Source of the DNA: Spiribacter sp. 2438
GTDB taxonomy: Bacteria; Pseudomonadota; Gammaproteobacteria; Nitrococcales; Nitrococcaceae
DNA: 64,000 nucleotides
NCBI RefSeq assembly: GCF_009676705.1
Contig: NZ_CP046046.1
Span: 1,364,001 to 1,428,000, forward strand
Direction of reading: 5' to 3'
In this document: positions 27,344-35,811 of the stretch, in pieces
Layout: every line of letters starts with the position of its first letter
Numbering within the stretch: position 1 is the first letter of the stretch
Program-made: the position numbers and the translations under genes
The notes under the pieces: generated by a model
The model's input: the letters and a program-made list of their open reading frames with translations, nothing else
Told to the model about the DNA's origin: nothing
Databases searched by the model: none

Positions 27344-28311
27344 GCTTTCGGCGAAGCCACGTCTTCGAGAAAACTCTCCAGGGCGGGGCCGAGGCGCTTC
27401 ACCGCCCGCCGGCCCTCATCAATGGCCTCCTCACCCCGATGAAGCTCCATCAGCCCGATGTGCGCCAGACGCGGCGCAATCATGAGATCCGGCGGGTCCC
27501 CCGCCATGCGACTGCGGGTAATGCGGTCCTGCATGACATTCACCGACGTGGCGATGACATCGAAAACCCCCGGCACGGTTTCCGCGGACCCCCGACGGAA
27601 CTGGGCCTGCAACAGATCACTGCCGTTTCGGACGCCATGGGTCAGCCAGCTCAGCCAGCCGGCTGAAGTGACCGGAGCATCCTCTGCGGGCTCCTGAACC
27701 GACTCGGTGTGGTCCGCCGTCGGCACCGGCGGATGGATTCGTCGACCCACCAGTCCACCGCTCAGATTGACCGCGATCACCCGATCCGCGCCCATGGCGT
27801 GACATAGGGAAATTGGCACCGGATTCACCAGTCCACCGTCCACCAGCCACTCCCCGTGGACCTGGATGGGCGTAAAGACCCCGGGCAGCGCCATGGAAGC
27901 GCGCACTGCCGTGGCGACGTCCCCCTGCTGCAGCCATCGCTCCTGACCGCTGTACAGGTCGGTGGCCACCACCCCCAACGGCGTGGCCAGGGCCTCGAAG
28001 CGCAGGTCGCCAAAGGTATTGTGGAAATGCGTGAGCAGCCGACGGCCCTGGATGAAGCCGCCGTCTCCGAGGGCGAAATCCATGTAGCCGACCACGTCCC
28101 GTCGGGTCAGCTCCACCACCCAGCGCTCGAAGGCATCCAGTCGATCACTGCAGAGCATGGCCCCGGCGATGGCCCCCACCGAGGTCCCGGCCACGACATC
28201 GGGCTGAATGCCGGCCTCACGCAGCGCTCGAATAACGCCGATATGGGCCCAGCCTCGGGCCGCGCCACCCCCCAGGGCCAGGCCGATGCGCGGTCCGTTG
28301 GCGCCGGGCAT
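27340..28311 (-). CDS. Patatin-like phospholipase (RssA-type)
   Basis: 323 aa. The patatin domain occupies about 8-205: oxyanion loop GGGAARGWAHIGV, nucleophile GTSVG and the catalytic Asp in DGGLVNPVP. It is closest in form to RssA-like bacterial patatins, serine acyl hydrolases acting on phospholipids. A C-terminal extension of about 110 residues is predicted to be cytoplasmic. No signal peptide is visible. It follows yceI with 2 nt between stop and start, in a unit with the CDP-alcohol phosphatidyltransferase, so a lipid-related role is consistent with the neighbours. Confidence 0.88.
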   Translation of the reverse strand: MPGANGPRIGLALGGGAARGWAHIGVIRALREAGIQPDVVAGTSVGAIAGAMLCSDRLDAFERWVVELTRRDVVGYMDFALGDGGFIQGRRLLTHFHNTFGDLRFEALATPLGVVATDLYSGQERWLQQGDVATAVRASMALPGVFTPIQVHGEWLVDGGLVNPVPISLCHAMGADRVIAVNLSGGLVGRRIHPPVPTADHTESVQEPAEDAPVTSAGWLSWLTHGVRNGSDLLQAQFRRGSAETVPGVFDVIATSVNVMQDRITRSRMAGDPPDLMIAPRLAHIGLMELHRGEEAIDEGRRAVKRLGPALESFLEDVASPKA

Positions 28312-28313
28312 GG

Positions 28314-28922
28314 TCAGCCTTCGTCCAACAGGGCCTCGAACTCGATGATGAGCTCGACCTCGTCCCCCACCAGCTCGTCCTCAAGGGCGTAATCCATGCC
28401 GAAATCACTGCGCATCAAGCTGCCGCTCATGGAGGCACCCAGCGTCTGGGCCCCGCCGATGGGATGAGGGCCAATGCGGTTGATGGTGGCGTCCAGACGA
28501 AGGGGCTGAGTCACGCCCAGAATGGTGATTTCACCGTGCACCACGCCCTGGTCACTGCCGGTGGCCTCGTAGTCGGTGACCTCGAACCGAATCTCCGGGT
28601 GATTGCGAACATCCAGAAAATCACCATCGCGAACATGGCCATCCCGACGATCATGACCGGTAAAGACACTGCCCGCGGTGATGACCGCGGCTCCACTATG
28701 GAGCTCGTTGGCCTCCGCGTCGTAGACGAAACCGCCGCTCACGTCGGTGAACAGACCGACCAGGTTGGCGAACCGGGCGTGGCCGATCTGAAAGGCCACA
28801 CTGACGTGTTCTTCATCAACCACATACCGCTGGGGTTCGGCCAGCACCGGGCTGGCTTTGAGGCCGGCCACCGCGAAAGTGGCGATGACCGCCCCGAGGA
28901 TGAATCGACGCATGACTGTCAT
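28314..28922 (-). CDS. YceI family periplasmic lipid-binding protein
   Basis: 202 aa with a signal peptide (MRRFILGAVIATFAVAGLKA, cleavage near VLAEP). The YceI lipocalin-like domain follows: YVVDEEHVSVAFQIGHARFA, then LDVRNHPEIRFEVT and the C-terminal GMDYAL region. YceI proteins bind polyisoprenoids or other amphiphiles in the periplasm. The ATG at 28922 has AGGAG 7 nt upstream and overlaps the stop of the CDP-alcohol phosphatidyltransferase (ATGA), so the two are co-translated. An isoprenoid-binding protein next to a lipid headgroup transferase supports a lipid-linked product for this region. Confidence 0.9.
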   Translation of the reverse strand: MTVMRRFILGAVIATFAVAGLKASPVLAEPQRYVVDEEHVSVAFQIGHARFANLVGLFTDVSGGFVYDAEANELHSGAAVITAGSVFTGHDRRDGHVRDGDFLDVRNHPEIRFEVTDYEATGSDQGVVHGEITILGVTQPLRLDATINRIGPHPIGGAQTLGASMSGSLMRSDFGMDYALEDELVGDEVELIIEFEALLDEG

Positions 28923-29653
28923 GGGTTTGCTCCTGTCTTTGATAGGGGTCGCGCCAGGGCGAGCAGGTCAACAATGAACGAATAACTCACCAGTGCAACC
29001 AGGGCAGCGGCCAGCGGCTGGGTCGCGGAATGGGGCAGGCCCGGCAGCAGGCAGATCACCAGGCCCACGCCCTGCAGCCCGCAGATCACGCGTCGCCGCT
29101 GGGAAAACGCCAGCGGCCGTTGCAGAGGTGGATGGAACCGACCCGCCATGATGAACAGATACCGCCAGGCACCGATCAAGAGCACCCAGGGGCCGGCGCG
29201 ATCCAGCGAGGCCACCCAGGCCGCCAGTACCAGCAGCGCGAATCCATCCAGTTCCATGTCGAAACGGGCACCGGCTCGGGTTTCGCAACCCAGGCGGCGG
29301 GCCACCAGACCGTCCGCGCCGTCCATGAGCACCGCCACCGCGGCCAGCGAGAAGATCACCGTGGGCTGGGCCAGGAAGAGGGAGGTGTCCGCCAGCAAGC
29401 CCACCAGTATGGCAATGGGGACCGAGCGCGCCAGGGTGACCCGGTCCGCGGCGGTGAGTCGGGTGCCCCGGCCGCGCTGCTGCCATAGCGCCAGACCCAG
29501 CCCGATCTGCGTTACCAGTGCGAGCCCGGGCACCGCCGCGGACAGGGAAAAAAACCCGGTGAGGCCGCCCGCCAGCGCGGCAGTGGCAACGAATGCCGCC
29601 AACCAATCCCTGATCCAGCCAGTGGTTCCCGCGTAGGGCGACTCCGGAACCAA
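28919..29653 (-). CDS. CDP-alcohol phosphatidyltransferase family protein
   Basis: About 244 aa, six or more hydrophobic helices. The family signature is intact: DGADGLVARRLG followed by GARFDMELD, matching D-x2-DG-x2-AR-x8-G-x3-D-x3-D. Such enzymes transfer a phosphoalcohol from CDP to an acceptor (phosphatidylserine, PGP, archaetidyl or inositol-phosphate types); the alcohol here is unknown. I favour a TTG start at 29653 because GGAGG lies 6 nt upstream. An ATG at 29701 is also open but would nearly abut the divergent dehydrogenase gene. Heads a minus-strand unit with yceI and the patatin gene. Confidence 0.85.
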   Translation of the reverse strand: MVPESPYAGTTGWIRDWLAAFVATAALAGGLTGFFSLSAAVPGLALVTQIGLGLALWQQRGRGTRLTAADRVTLARSVPIAILVGLLADTSLFLAQPTVIFSLAAVAVLMDGADGLVARRLGCETRAGARFDMELDGFALLVLAAWVASLDRAGPWVLLIGAWRYLFIMAGRFHPPLQRPLAFSQRRRVICGLQGVGLVICLLPGLPHSATQPLAAALVALVSYSFIVDLLALARPLSKTGANP

Positions 29654-29725
29654 TGCTAACCTCCATGCCTCTGAGCACCAGATCACTGTGAACACGACCA
29701 TGACATGGGAGTTCCCCGGCGGCCA

Positions 29726-30703
29726 ATGAGCACCTCCACCAGCTACGCCTTCTGGATAACCGGTCCCGAACAGGGAGAGATCCGGGAAACGACGCTCCCC
29801 CCGCTGGAATCCGGGACGCTGCAGGTCCGCGCCCTCTACAGCGGGATCAGTCGCGGCACCGAGTCACTGGTCTGGCGCGGCCAGGTGCCAGGCAGCCAGC
29901 ACCTGGCCATGCGGGCACCGTTTCAGGAAGGCGAATTCCCCGCACCGGTGAAGTACGGCTACTGCAATGTGGGCGTGGTGGAAGACGGCCCCGCTGACTG
30001 GATCGGGCAGCGGGTGTTCTGCCTTTACCCGCATCAGACGCGTTACCGGGTACCCATTGAGGCGGTGCATCCGCTGCCGGAGGGTCTTGACCCCGCCAAC
30101 GCGGTCCTGGCGGCCAACACGGAAACGGCCATCAACGCCACCTGGGATGCCGGCCCCATGGTCGGGGAGCGTATCGCGGTCATCGGCGCCGGCGTGGTCG
30201 GTGCCCTGACCGCGGCCCTGTGTACCCGGATCCCCGGTGTGGAGGTACAGCTGGTGGACGTCAATCTGGAGCGCGGCGCGCTGGCGGAAGCGCTTGGAGT
30301 GCCCTTTGCCACGCCGGAAAGCGCACGGGGCGAACTCGACCGGATCATCCACGCCAGTGGCCATGGCGAAGGCCTGCGACTGGCACTTTCACTGGCCGCC
30401 ATGGAAGCCACCGTGGTCGAGCTCAGCTGGTTCGGTAGCCGGGAACCCACGGTCCCCCTTGGCGAGGACTTTCACGCCCGCCGTCTGACGCTGCGCTCCA
30501 GCCAGGTGGGTAGCCTCAATCCGCTCATGCGGCCGCGCTGGGACCACCGCCGTCGTCTGAATCTTGCCCTGCAACTGCTCACCCGCCATCCCGAATGGGC
30601 GGCGCTGGTGGACGCCGAGTCCGACTTCCCGTCGCTGCCCGCCACCATGCCGTCCATTGCTGGCGGGTCCGGTCTTTGCCATCGCATTCGCTATCAGGAG
30701 TGA
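29726..30703 (+). CDS. Zinc-type alcohol dehydrogenase-like oxidoreductase without canonical zinc ligands
   Basis: 325 aa of the MDR superfamily. The N-terminal GroES-like part has [11 protein letters not shown] where zinc enzymes have a Cys-containing metal motif, and the GHE motif is absent. In this respect it resembles BchC-like and other zinc-free MDR proteins. The Rossmann domain starts [16 protein letters not shown]. The C-terminus is short. The ribosome site is poor; the alternative ATG at 29705 is equally weak. It leads a plus-strand operon, ending 2 nt before the PTPS-like gene. The substrate is unknown; the context suggests a pterin-, pyrimidine- or sugar-linked carbonyl. Confidence 0.8.
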   Translation: MSTSTSYAFWITGPEQGEIRETTLPPLESGTLQVRALYSGISRGTESLVWRGQVPGSQHLAMRAPFQEGEFPAPVKYGYCNVGVVEDGPADWIGQRVFCLYPHQTRYRVPIEAVHPLPEGLDPANAVLAANTETAINATWDAGPMVGERIAVIGAGVVGALTAALCTRIPGVEVQLVDVNLERGALAEALGVPFATPESARGELDRIIHASGHGEGLRLALSLAAMEATVVELSWFGSREPTVPLGEDFHARRLTLRSSQVGSLNPLMRPRWDHRRRLNLALQLLTRHPEWAALVDAESDFPSLPATMPSIAGGSGLCHRIRYQE

Positions 30704-30705
30704 CC

Positions 30706-31110
30706 ATGTACAGCATTAATGTTCGCGACCATTTCATGATTGCCCACAGCTTTCGCGGCGACACCTTCGGCCCGGCTCAGGCGCTGCACGGAGCCACCTA
30801 CGTCACCGATGCCACTTTTTTCCGGGACAGTCTGGACGCCGACGGGGTCGTCATCGACATCGCAGCGGCCACCGAGACCCTTCGCGCCGTTCTGGCCCGC
30901 TACAACCTGACCAATCTGGATGAACTCACGGAATTCGAAGGGGTGAACACCACCACCGAATACCTGGCGCGACACATCGCCGATGCCCTGGCGGTGGCCA
31001 TCGACAATGGCGACCTGGGTGAGAGCGCACAAACCCTGGATCGGCTGAAAGTCACCCTGCACGAGTCACATGTGGCATCGGCGGCCTATGAGCGGTCGCT
31101 CAAGGGGTGA
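30706..31110 (+). CDS. PTPS/QueD-family protein with altered active site
   Basis: 134 aa, the size of 6-pyruvoyl-/6-carboxy-tetrahydropterin synthases. The T-fold landmarks are present: IAHSF (first zinc His), LHGATY (second), [11 protein letters not shown] (substrate Glu) and [14 protein letters not shown] near the end. The usual CxxxHGH motif reads AQALHGA, so both the catalytic Cys and the third zinc His are absent. It cannot be assumed to do the queuosine or biopterin reaction, and no queC, queE or queF is nearby. CAGGAG precedes the ATG by 5 nt. Its stop overlaps the GTG start of the glycosyltransferase. Confidence 0.85.
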   Translation: MYSINVRDHFMIAHSFRGDTFGPAQALHGATYVTDATFFRDSLDADGVVIDIAAATETLRAVLARYNLTNLDELTEFEGVNTTTEYLARHIADALAVAIDNGDLGESAQTLDRLKVTLHESHVASAAYERSLKG

Positions 31111-32168
31111 GCCCGATCCATTTTCTGGTTCCCGGCTCACTGGGCCGTCCCACCGGCGGTACCCAGTACGACCGGCGGATCATCGAGGGACTCAGGCAAC
31201 GGGGCGAGACGGTTCAGGCTCATGAGCTCGCCGGCGACTACCCCGGGCCCGATTTCGCAGCGGAACAGGCCGCCACCGACTGCCTGTCGGCGCTGCCCGA
31301 TGATGCCTGTGTGGTGGTGGACGGCCTCGCTCTGGGGGGGCTGCCCGACGTGTTCGGCGATCATGCCCGACGCCTCCGGCTGGTCGCCATGGTTCATCAT
31401 CCACTGACGGATGAAACCGGTCTCGACCTGCCCCGGGCCGCGGAGTTGCGGGATCTCGAGCAACGGGCCCTGGCGGTTGTTGGCGGGGTCATTGCCAGCA
31501 GCGCCTTCACCGCCGATCGTCTGGAAAACCTGGGCCTCTACCCAGGCGACATCCATGTCGTGACCCCCGGTTGCACCCCGAGCCGACTGGCCAGTGGGTC
31601 CCCCGACCCGGATACCCCGCCATCGCTGCTGTGCGTGGGATCGCTCATCCCCCGCAAGGGACAGGATGTCCTGATCAGTGCCCTGGGGCGGCTTGCGGAT
31701 CTCCCGTGGCAGTGCACGCTGGCCGGCTCCACCGGCGCCGACGCCGACTGGAACCGACATCTGCAGCAGCTGATCGCCGATGTCGCACTCGCCCATCGCA
31801 TCCACTCACCGGGCGCGCTGTCGCCGTCGGCGCTGGAAGATGCCTATCAGCAGGCGGATCTGTTTATCCTGCCCTCCCGATACGAGGGATATGGCATGGT
31901 CATCACCGAGGCCGTGGCCCGCGGCCTGCCCGTGGTCACCACCGACGGCGGTGCCCTGCCGTCCACCCTGCCACCGGGGGCGGGCCTCACGGTTCCGGTG
32001 GGTGACTCGGCAGCGCTGGCTGCGGCCATTCGCCGGGTGCTGACCGAAGACGAGCTTCGAGCAGCGCTGGAAGCCGGTGCCCGACGGGCCCGCCGGTCAC
32101 TGCAGGATTGGGACGAAGTGGCGCTGGGGTTCCAGCGGGCCTTGAGGAATATCACCCACCATGATTGA
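31107..32168 (+). CDS. Glycosyltransferase family 4 protein
   Basis: 353 aa, GT-B fold. The N-terminal acceptor domain opens [20 protein letters not shown] with the glycine-rich GT4 loop. The donor domain carries [20 protein letters not shown] and the retaining E-x7-E motif in [20 protein letters not shown]. No membrane helix is visible, so it is cytoplasmic or peripheral. Starts with GTG at 31107, overlapping the PTPS-like stop (GTGA), and overlaps the methyltransferase by 8 nt. It probably glycosylates the product or lipid carrier of this cluster; donor and acceptor are unknown. Confidence 0.9.
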   Translation: MSPIHFLVPGSLGRPTGGTQYDRRIIEGLRQRGETVQAHELAGDYPGPDFAAEQAATDCLSALPDDACVVVDGLALGGLPDVFGDHARRLRLVAMVHHPLTDETGLDLPRAAELRDLEQRALAVVGGVIASSAFTADRLENLGLYPGDIHVVTPGCTPSRLASGSPDPDTPPSLLCVGSLIPRKGQDVLISALGRLADLPWQCTLAGSTGADADWNRHLQQLIADVALAHRIHSPGALSPSALEDAYQQADLFILPSRYEGYGMVITEAVARGLPVVTTDGGALPSTLPPGAGLTVPVGDSAALAAAIRRVLTEDELRAALEAGARRARRSLQDWDEVALGFQRALRNITHHD

Positions 32169-32973
32169 ACACTTTGCCGCCGACTGGCTGGGGCTGCGAG
32201 AAGCCGCGGATCATGCCAGCCGGGATCCGAATCTCACCGCCCGCCTCGCCGAGTGGTGGGAGGCCGAAGGCGGCTCCCGGGTGGTGGACCTGGGGGCCGG
32301 CGCCGGCAGCAACTGCCGTTATTTGGCGCCACGGCTCGGCGGGACTCAAACCTGGCAACTGGTGGACCACGACCCGGAACTGCTGGCGGTGGCTCGCAGA
32401 CGCACGGCCACCCTCGGCACCGAACAAGGCATCCCGATCTCCACTCGCCGGGCAGACCTGAACACCGAGCTGGCGGACTGCACCGCCGGGGCCCACCTGG
32501 TCACCGCCTCGGCACTGCTGGATCTGGTCAGCGCCCGCTGGCTCGAGACGCTGGCCGGGCAGTGTCAGCGCCAGGGCTGCGCGGTGCTGATCACCATCAG
32601 CTACAACGGTCAGTTCTCTCTCGATCCCCCGCTGGCGGATGATCACTGGATTCGTGAGCAGGTCAATGCCCACCAGCGCGGCGAGAAAACCGTCGGTCGT
32701 GCCCTCGGGCCCGATGCACTGGACTGTGCAGCGCCGCTGTTCGAACAGTTGGGCTTTCAGATCTGGCGCGCTCCCAGCGACTGGCAGCTTTCACCGCGGG
32801 ACGAGCCACTGCAGGCCGCCCTCATAGAGGGTTGGGCGGAAGCCGCCCGGCAGCAGGCGCCGGATGAGGCGGACCGCGTCGATGCCTGGCTGCAACGGCG
32901 GCGACAGGGAGGACCGGCGGAACGACTGCGGGTCGGGCATGAAGATTTTCTGGCCCTGCCGTGTCCCGACTGA
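32161..32973 (+). CDS. Class I SAM-dependent methyltransferase
   Basis: 270 aa. The SAM-binding motif I is VVDLGAGAGSN (about 41-51), the acidic post-I residues lie in LVDHDPE, and a mid-domain SALLDLVS segment follows. Nothing shows the substrate. Overlaps both neighbours (8 nt with the glycosyltransferase, 13 nt with the flippase-like gene), so it is clearly part of the same translationally coupled operon. It is predicted to methylate a small molecule or glycan intermediate in this pathway rather than DNA or protein. Confidence 0.85.
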   Translation: MIEHFAADWLGLREAADHASRDPNLTARLAEWWEAEGGSRVVDLGAGAGSNCRYLAPRLGGTQTWQLVDHDPELLAVARRRTATLGTEQGIPISTRRADLNTELADCTAGAHLVTASALLDLVSARWLETLAGQCQRQGCAVLITISYNGQFSLDPPLADDHWIREQVNAHQRGEKTVGRALGPDALDCAAPLFEQLGFQIWRAPSDWQLSPRDEPLQAALIEGWAEAARQQAPDEADRVDAWLQRRRQGGPAERLRVGHEDFLALPCPD

Positions 32974-33830
32974 TCCGGGTTCTGGTTTCCGCCGTGCTGC
33001 TCGCCCTGGTGGCGAGGCAATTCGGCAGCGATGTACTGGCACAACTGGCCCAGGCGAATCCTGCCTGGTTGGCGCTGGCCATGGGGCTGGGTCTGTTGCA
33101 GGTGGTGGGCTCGGCCTGGCGCTGGCGCTACACGGCAGGCCGGCTCAGCGTACCCCTGCAGATGAGCCGCGCCGTCGGTGAATACTTTCTGGCCACCCTC
33201 ATCAACCAGACCGTACCCGGCGGCGTCATCGGCGATGCTCAGCGTGCCTGGCGTCATGGCCGCGGGCTGCCAAGGCAGGGCCCGGCCTTCCAGGCCGTTG
33301 TGATCGAGCGGCTCTCCGGCCAGATCGCCCTGGGGGGGCTGGCACTCACGGCCTGGTTTGTCAGCTCCGAGGCTCCCGCTGCCCAGCGTCTGCTGGTTGG
33401 TGCTGGCGTGGCCGCCGGACTGCTGCTGATGGTCCGCGGCATTCGCTGGACCCTGAACCACGCCCAGGGTTGGAGGCAGGAGTGGTCGGCGGCGGTGGAG
33501 CGGGGCCTCCTCGCCCGGAGCGTACTCCCCGTCCAGCTGGGCGCCTCCTTTCTGGTGGCGATGAGCTATATCGCCGTCTATATCTGCTGCCTGCTGGCGC
33601 TGGGTGCCGCCGGCTCCCTGCTGACCTGGGGGGCCCTGGTGCCGCTGGTGCTGTTTGCCATGCTGATCCCGTTCAGCGTGGCCGGGTGGGGACTGCGGGA
33701 AGGCGCGGCCGCTCTGCTGTGGCCCCTCGCCGGCCTGCCGGCCCATGAGGGCGTCGCCGCGGCGGTGCTCTACGGGGTGATCGCGCTGCTCAGCGGCGTG
33801 CCGGGGCTCATGGTGCTGGCGAAACGCTGA
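32961..33830 (+). CDS. Flippase-like membrane protein (LPG synthase transmembrane / UPF0104 family)
   Basis: 289 aa, GTG start at 32961. About seven or eight hydrophobic helices, with the family motifs GEYFLATLINQTVPGGVIGD and FSVAGWGLREGAAALLWPLAG. The family is the membrane part of MprF-type lysyl-phosphatidylglycerol synthases, present here without the aminoacyl-transferase domain. Stand-alone members accompany glycolipid or hopanoid pathways and may flip lipids. It ends the plus-strand operon and overlaps the convergent RibD-like gene by 23 nt. Confidence 0.87.
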   Translation: MSRLIRVLVSAVLLALVARQFGSDVLAQLAQANPAWLALAMGLGLLQVVGSAWRWRYTAGRLSVPLQMSRAVGEYFLATLINQTVPGGVIGDAQRAWRHGRGLPRQGPAFQAVVIERLSGQIALGGLALTAWFVSSEAPAAQRLLVGAGVAAGLLLMVRGIRWTLNHAQGWRQEWSAAVERGLLARSVLPVQLGASFLVAMSYIAVYICCLLALGAAGSLLTWGALVPLVLFAMLIPFSVAGWGLREGAAALLWPLAGLPAHEGVAAAVLYGVIALLSGVPGLMVLAKR

Positions 33831-34611
33831 AATCCAGCCGGAACAGTCGGTCCTCGCCAAGATCGAACTGCTGAACCACCGGTCGCCAGGCCTCATCCAT
33901 GTGGTCGATGGCGGGCAACTGGATGCCCGTGGGGCCCGAGCCGATCAGAACCGGTGCCACGGTCACGTAGAGCACATCCACCAGGCGATGCGCGATCCAG
34001 GCGGACACCGTCCGCGCCCCTCCTTCCACCAGAATACGCTGTACGCCGGTTGCGGCCAGGGCATCCCGAACCGTTGACGGGCTAGCCGGATCGGCCACGA
34101 ACTGCCGGTCTGCCGGGAGCGTTTGACGGCGGCCCGCACTGACCAGCCAGGTCGGCGCGGCCCGGTCGGTGAAGATGGACCGGTCCGCTGGCAAGCCGTC
34201 ACGGTCCAGGAGAACCGCGCGGGCCGGGTTACGCCCTGCCACGGCCCTGACCGTCAGCTGCGGGTCGTCTTTAGCGACGGTGCCGGCGCCCACCACCACG
34301 ACATCCACCAGGGCGCGCAGCCGATGCAGATGGGTTCGGTCAGCCGGACCCGTGACGTAATGGGAGTGACCCGTGGGTGTGGCAATACGGCCATCCAGGC
34401 TCTGGCCCAGCTGGGCCACCACCAGCGGCCGTTGCTCCCGCGGCTCCAGCAACGGGCGGTAGCGTTGCCGCAGAACCTGAGCCGCCTCCCGGTGCCCGAG
34501 ACCCGACAGGTCTGGTGGAGTTGCGGTGTCGTCGTCCGGGCTTTTGCCGTGGTGACCTCCGCACTGGCGCAGCAGGTCGATCCAGACTGATTGCAGTGTC
34601 TCCGCCCCCAT
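33808..34611 (-). CDS. RibD C-terminal (pyrimidine reductase / DHFR-like) family protein
   Basis: 267 aa. After an N-terminal extension of about 55 residues, the reductase domain begins LVVAQLGQSLDGRIATPTG and continues with DVVVVGAGTVAKDDPQLTVR and ILVEGGARTVSAWI, typical RibD_C NADPH-binding motifs. The deaminase half of RibD is absent. In riboflavin synthesis this domain reduces the ribosyl side chain made by GTP cyclohydrolase II. That enzyme's gene is divergent from this one, 82 bp away, which supports a shared pathway. AGAGG lies 7 nt before the ATG. The function of the N-terminal extension is unknown. Confidence 0.88.
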   Translation of the reverse strand: MGAETLQSVWIDLLRQCGGHHGKSPDDDTATPPDLSGLGHREAAQVLRQRYRPLLEPREQRPLVVAQLGQSLDGRIATPTGHSHYVTGPADRTHLHRLRALVDVVVVGAGTVAKDDPQLTVRAVAGRNPARAVLLDRDGLPADRSIFTDRAAPTWLVSAGRRQTLPADRQFVADPASPSTVRDALAATGVQRILVEGGARTVSAWIAHRLVDVLYVTVAPVLIGSGPTGIQLPAIDHMDEAWRPVVQQFDLGEDRLFRLDFSVSPAP

Positions 34612-34693
34612 GGGAACGCCTCTGTCGCTTCATCACGGAATTGTTACAGGTTAGTCTGGTCTATTCATGCACGCTTATGCGAAGGGAGTCACT

Positions 34694-35809
34694 ATGCAGC
34701 GCATCCGGCGCGCACTGATTGACCTGAGGCGCGGAGAACCGGTGAGAGTCACCGGCGCCGACAACGATCACCGCCTCATCATCGCCATGGAAAACCTGGA
34801 CCGGGCCCGGCTGGCCGCCATGACGGCATTCACTGATGATATGCCCCGCCTGGTGATGACCCACCACCGGGCCCAGGCCATGGGGTTGGCCTGGCAAAGT
34901 GCGGCTGCACTGTCCATCCCGCTTCGAAAGAACGGCGCGCCACCGAACCTGGAAGCGGTGGTTGGTGTGATGAAGGACCCGGGCAAAGGCAAGCCCCCCG
35001 AACCCGGCACCCCGGCCGAGACCGCCGCCATCGACATGGCCCGCCACGCAGGCCTGCTGCCGGCGCTGCTGGTTGTGGATCCCCTGCCCGATGCCGGGGA
35101 TCTGGAAGCGCGGGTGGCTAACGATGAAATCCTCTCGGTCAGCGTCCGCGAGATCGAGGCATTCACCACCGGGCGAGGCAATGCACCGGAGCGAATCAGC
35201 GAGGCTCAGGTTCCACTGGAGGGCGCGGAGACATCAAGGTTCATCCTCTATCGCGAGCCCGACGGATTGCTCGAGCACATCGCGGTGTTGATCGGCGAGC
35301 CGGAGGACTGGCCCAGCCCGCCGGGACTTCGTCTCCACTCCGCCTGCCTGACCGGCGACCTGTTTGGCTCCCTGCGCTGCGACTGTGGCGAACAGCTGCG
35401 CCAGGCGGCGTCCACGCTGGCCGCCGAAGGCGGTGGGGTGCTGCTCTATCTGGCCCAGGAAGGCCGGGGCATCGGCCTGGCCAACAAGCTGCGGGCCTAT
35501 GGGCTGCAGGACACCGGCATGGACACGGTGGACGCAGACCAGCTGCTCGGATTCGGGGAAGACGAGCGCCGCTACGAGATCGCCGCGGCCATGCTGAAAG
35601 ACCTGGGTGTCGCCAGCGTCCGCCTCATGACCAATAATCCCGCCAAGGTCTCGGCGCTGGAGGCGTCGGGCATCGAGATTGCAGGTCGGGAAGCGATCCA
35701 TGGACAACTCAATAGTCACAACGCCCGCTATCTCACCGCCAAGGCAGAACGCTCCGGGCACTGGTTGCAGGAATTGCTGACCGAAAGTCGGCCGGAAGAT
35801 CAGGCCTGA
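34694..35809 (+). CDS. RibBA-like protein: degenerate RibB domain plus GTP cyclohydrolase II
   Basis: 371 aa from the ATG at 34694 (GGAG 5 nt upstream). Residues 1 to about 195 align loosely with the DHBP synthase fold, but its acidic catalytic loop (usually DDEDRENEGD) reads GADNDHRLIIAM, so that activity is probably lost. The C-terminal half is an intact GTP cyclohydrolase II: zinc site CLTGDLFGSLRCDCG, QEGRGIGLANKLRAYGLQD, DERRYEIAAAML and LMTNNPAK. It should convert GTP to the diaminopyrimidinone phosphate that RibD-type reductases use. No ribE, ribH or ribD deaminase is in the window, so it is probably a pathway-specific paralogue. Confidence 0.88.
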   Translation: MQRIRRALIDLRRGEPVRVTGADNDHRLIIAMENLDRARLAAMTAFTDDMPRLVMTHHRAQAMGLAWQSAAALSIPLRKNGAPPNLEAVVGVMKDPGKGKPPEPGTPAETAAIDMARHAGLLPALLVVDPLPDAGDLEARVANDEILSVSVREIEAFTTGRGNAPERISEAQVPLEGAETSRFILYREPDGLLEHIAVLIGEPEDWPSPPGLRLHSACLTGDLFGSLRCDCGEQLRQAASTLAAEGGGVLLYLAQEGRGIGLANKLRAYGLQDTGMDTVDADQLLGFGEDERRYEIAAAMLKDLGVASVRLMTNNPAKVSALEASGIEIAGREAIHGQLNSHNARYLTAKAERSGHWLQELLTESRPEDQA

Positions 35810-35811
35810 TC
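35798..35811. repeat. 14-bp perfect palindrome across two convergent stop codons
   Basis: GATCAGGCCTGATC holds the TGA of the GTP cyclohydrolase gene (35807-35809) and the TGA of the creatininase gene (35802-35800). No U-tract follows on either strand. Confidence 0.6.

Noticed and set aside
30706-31110. Queuosine gene queD
   Set aside because: The catalytic Cys and a zinc His are missing and no queC, queE or queF is present nearby.
33808-35809. Riboflavin operon
   Set aside because: Only the cyclohydrolase II and reductase domains are present, in divergent orientation, with no deaminase, lumazine synthase or riboflavin synthase gene in the window.
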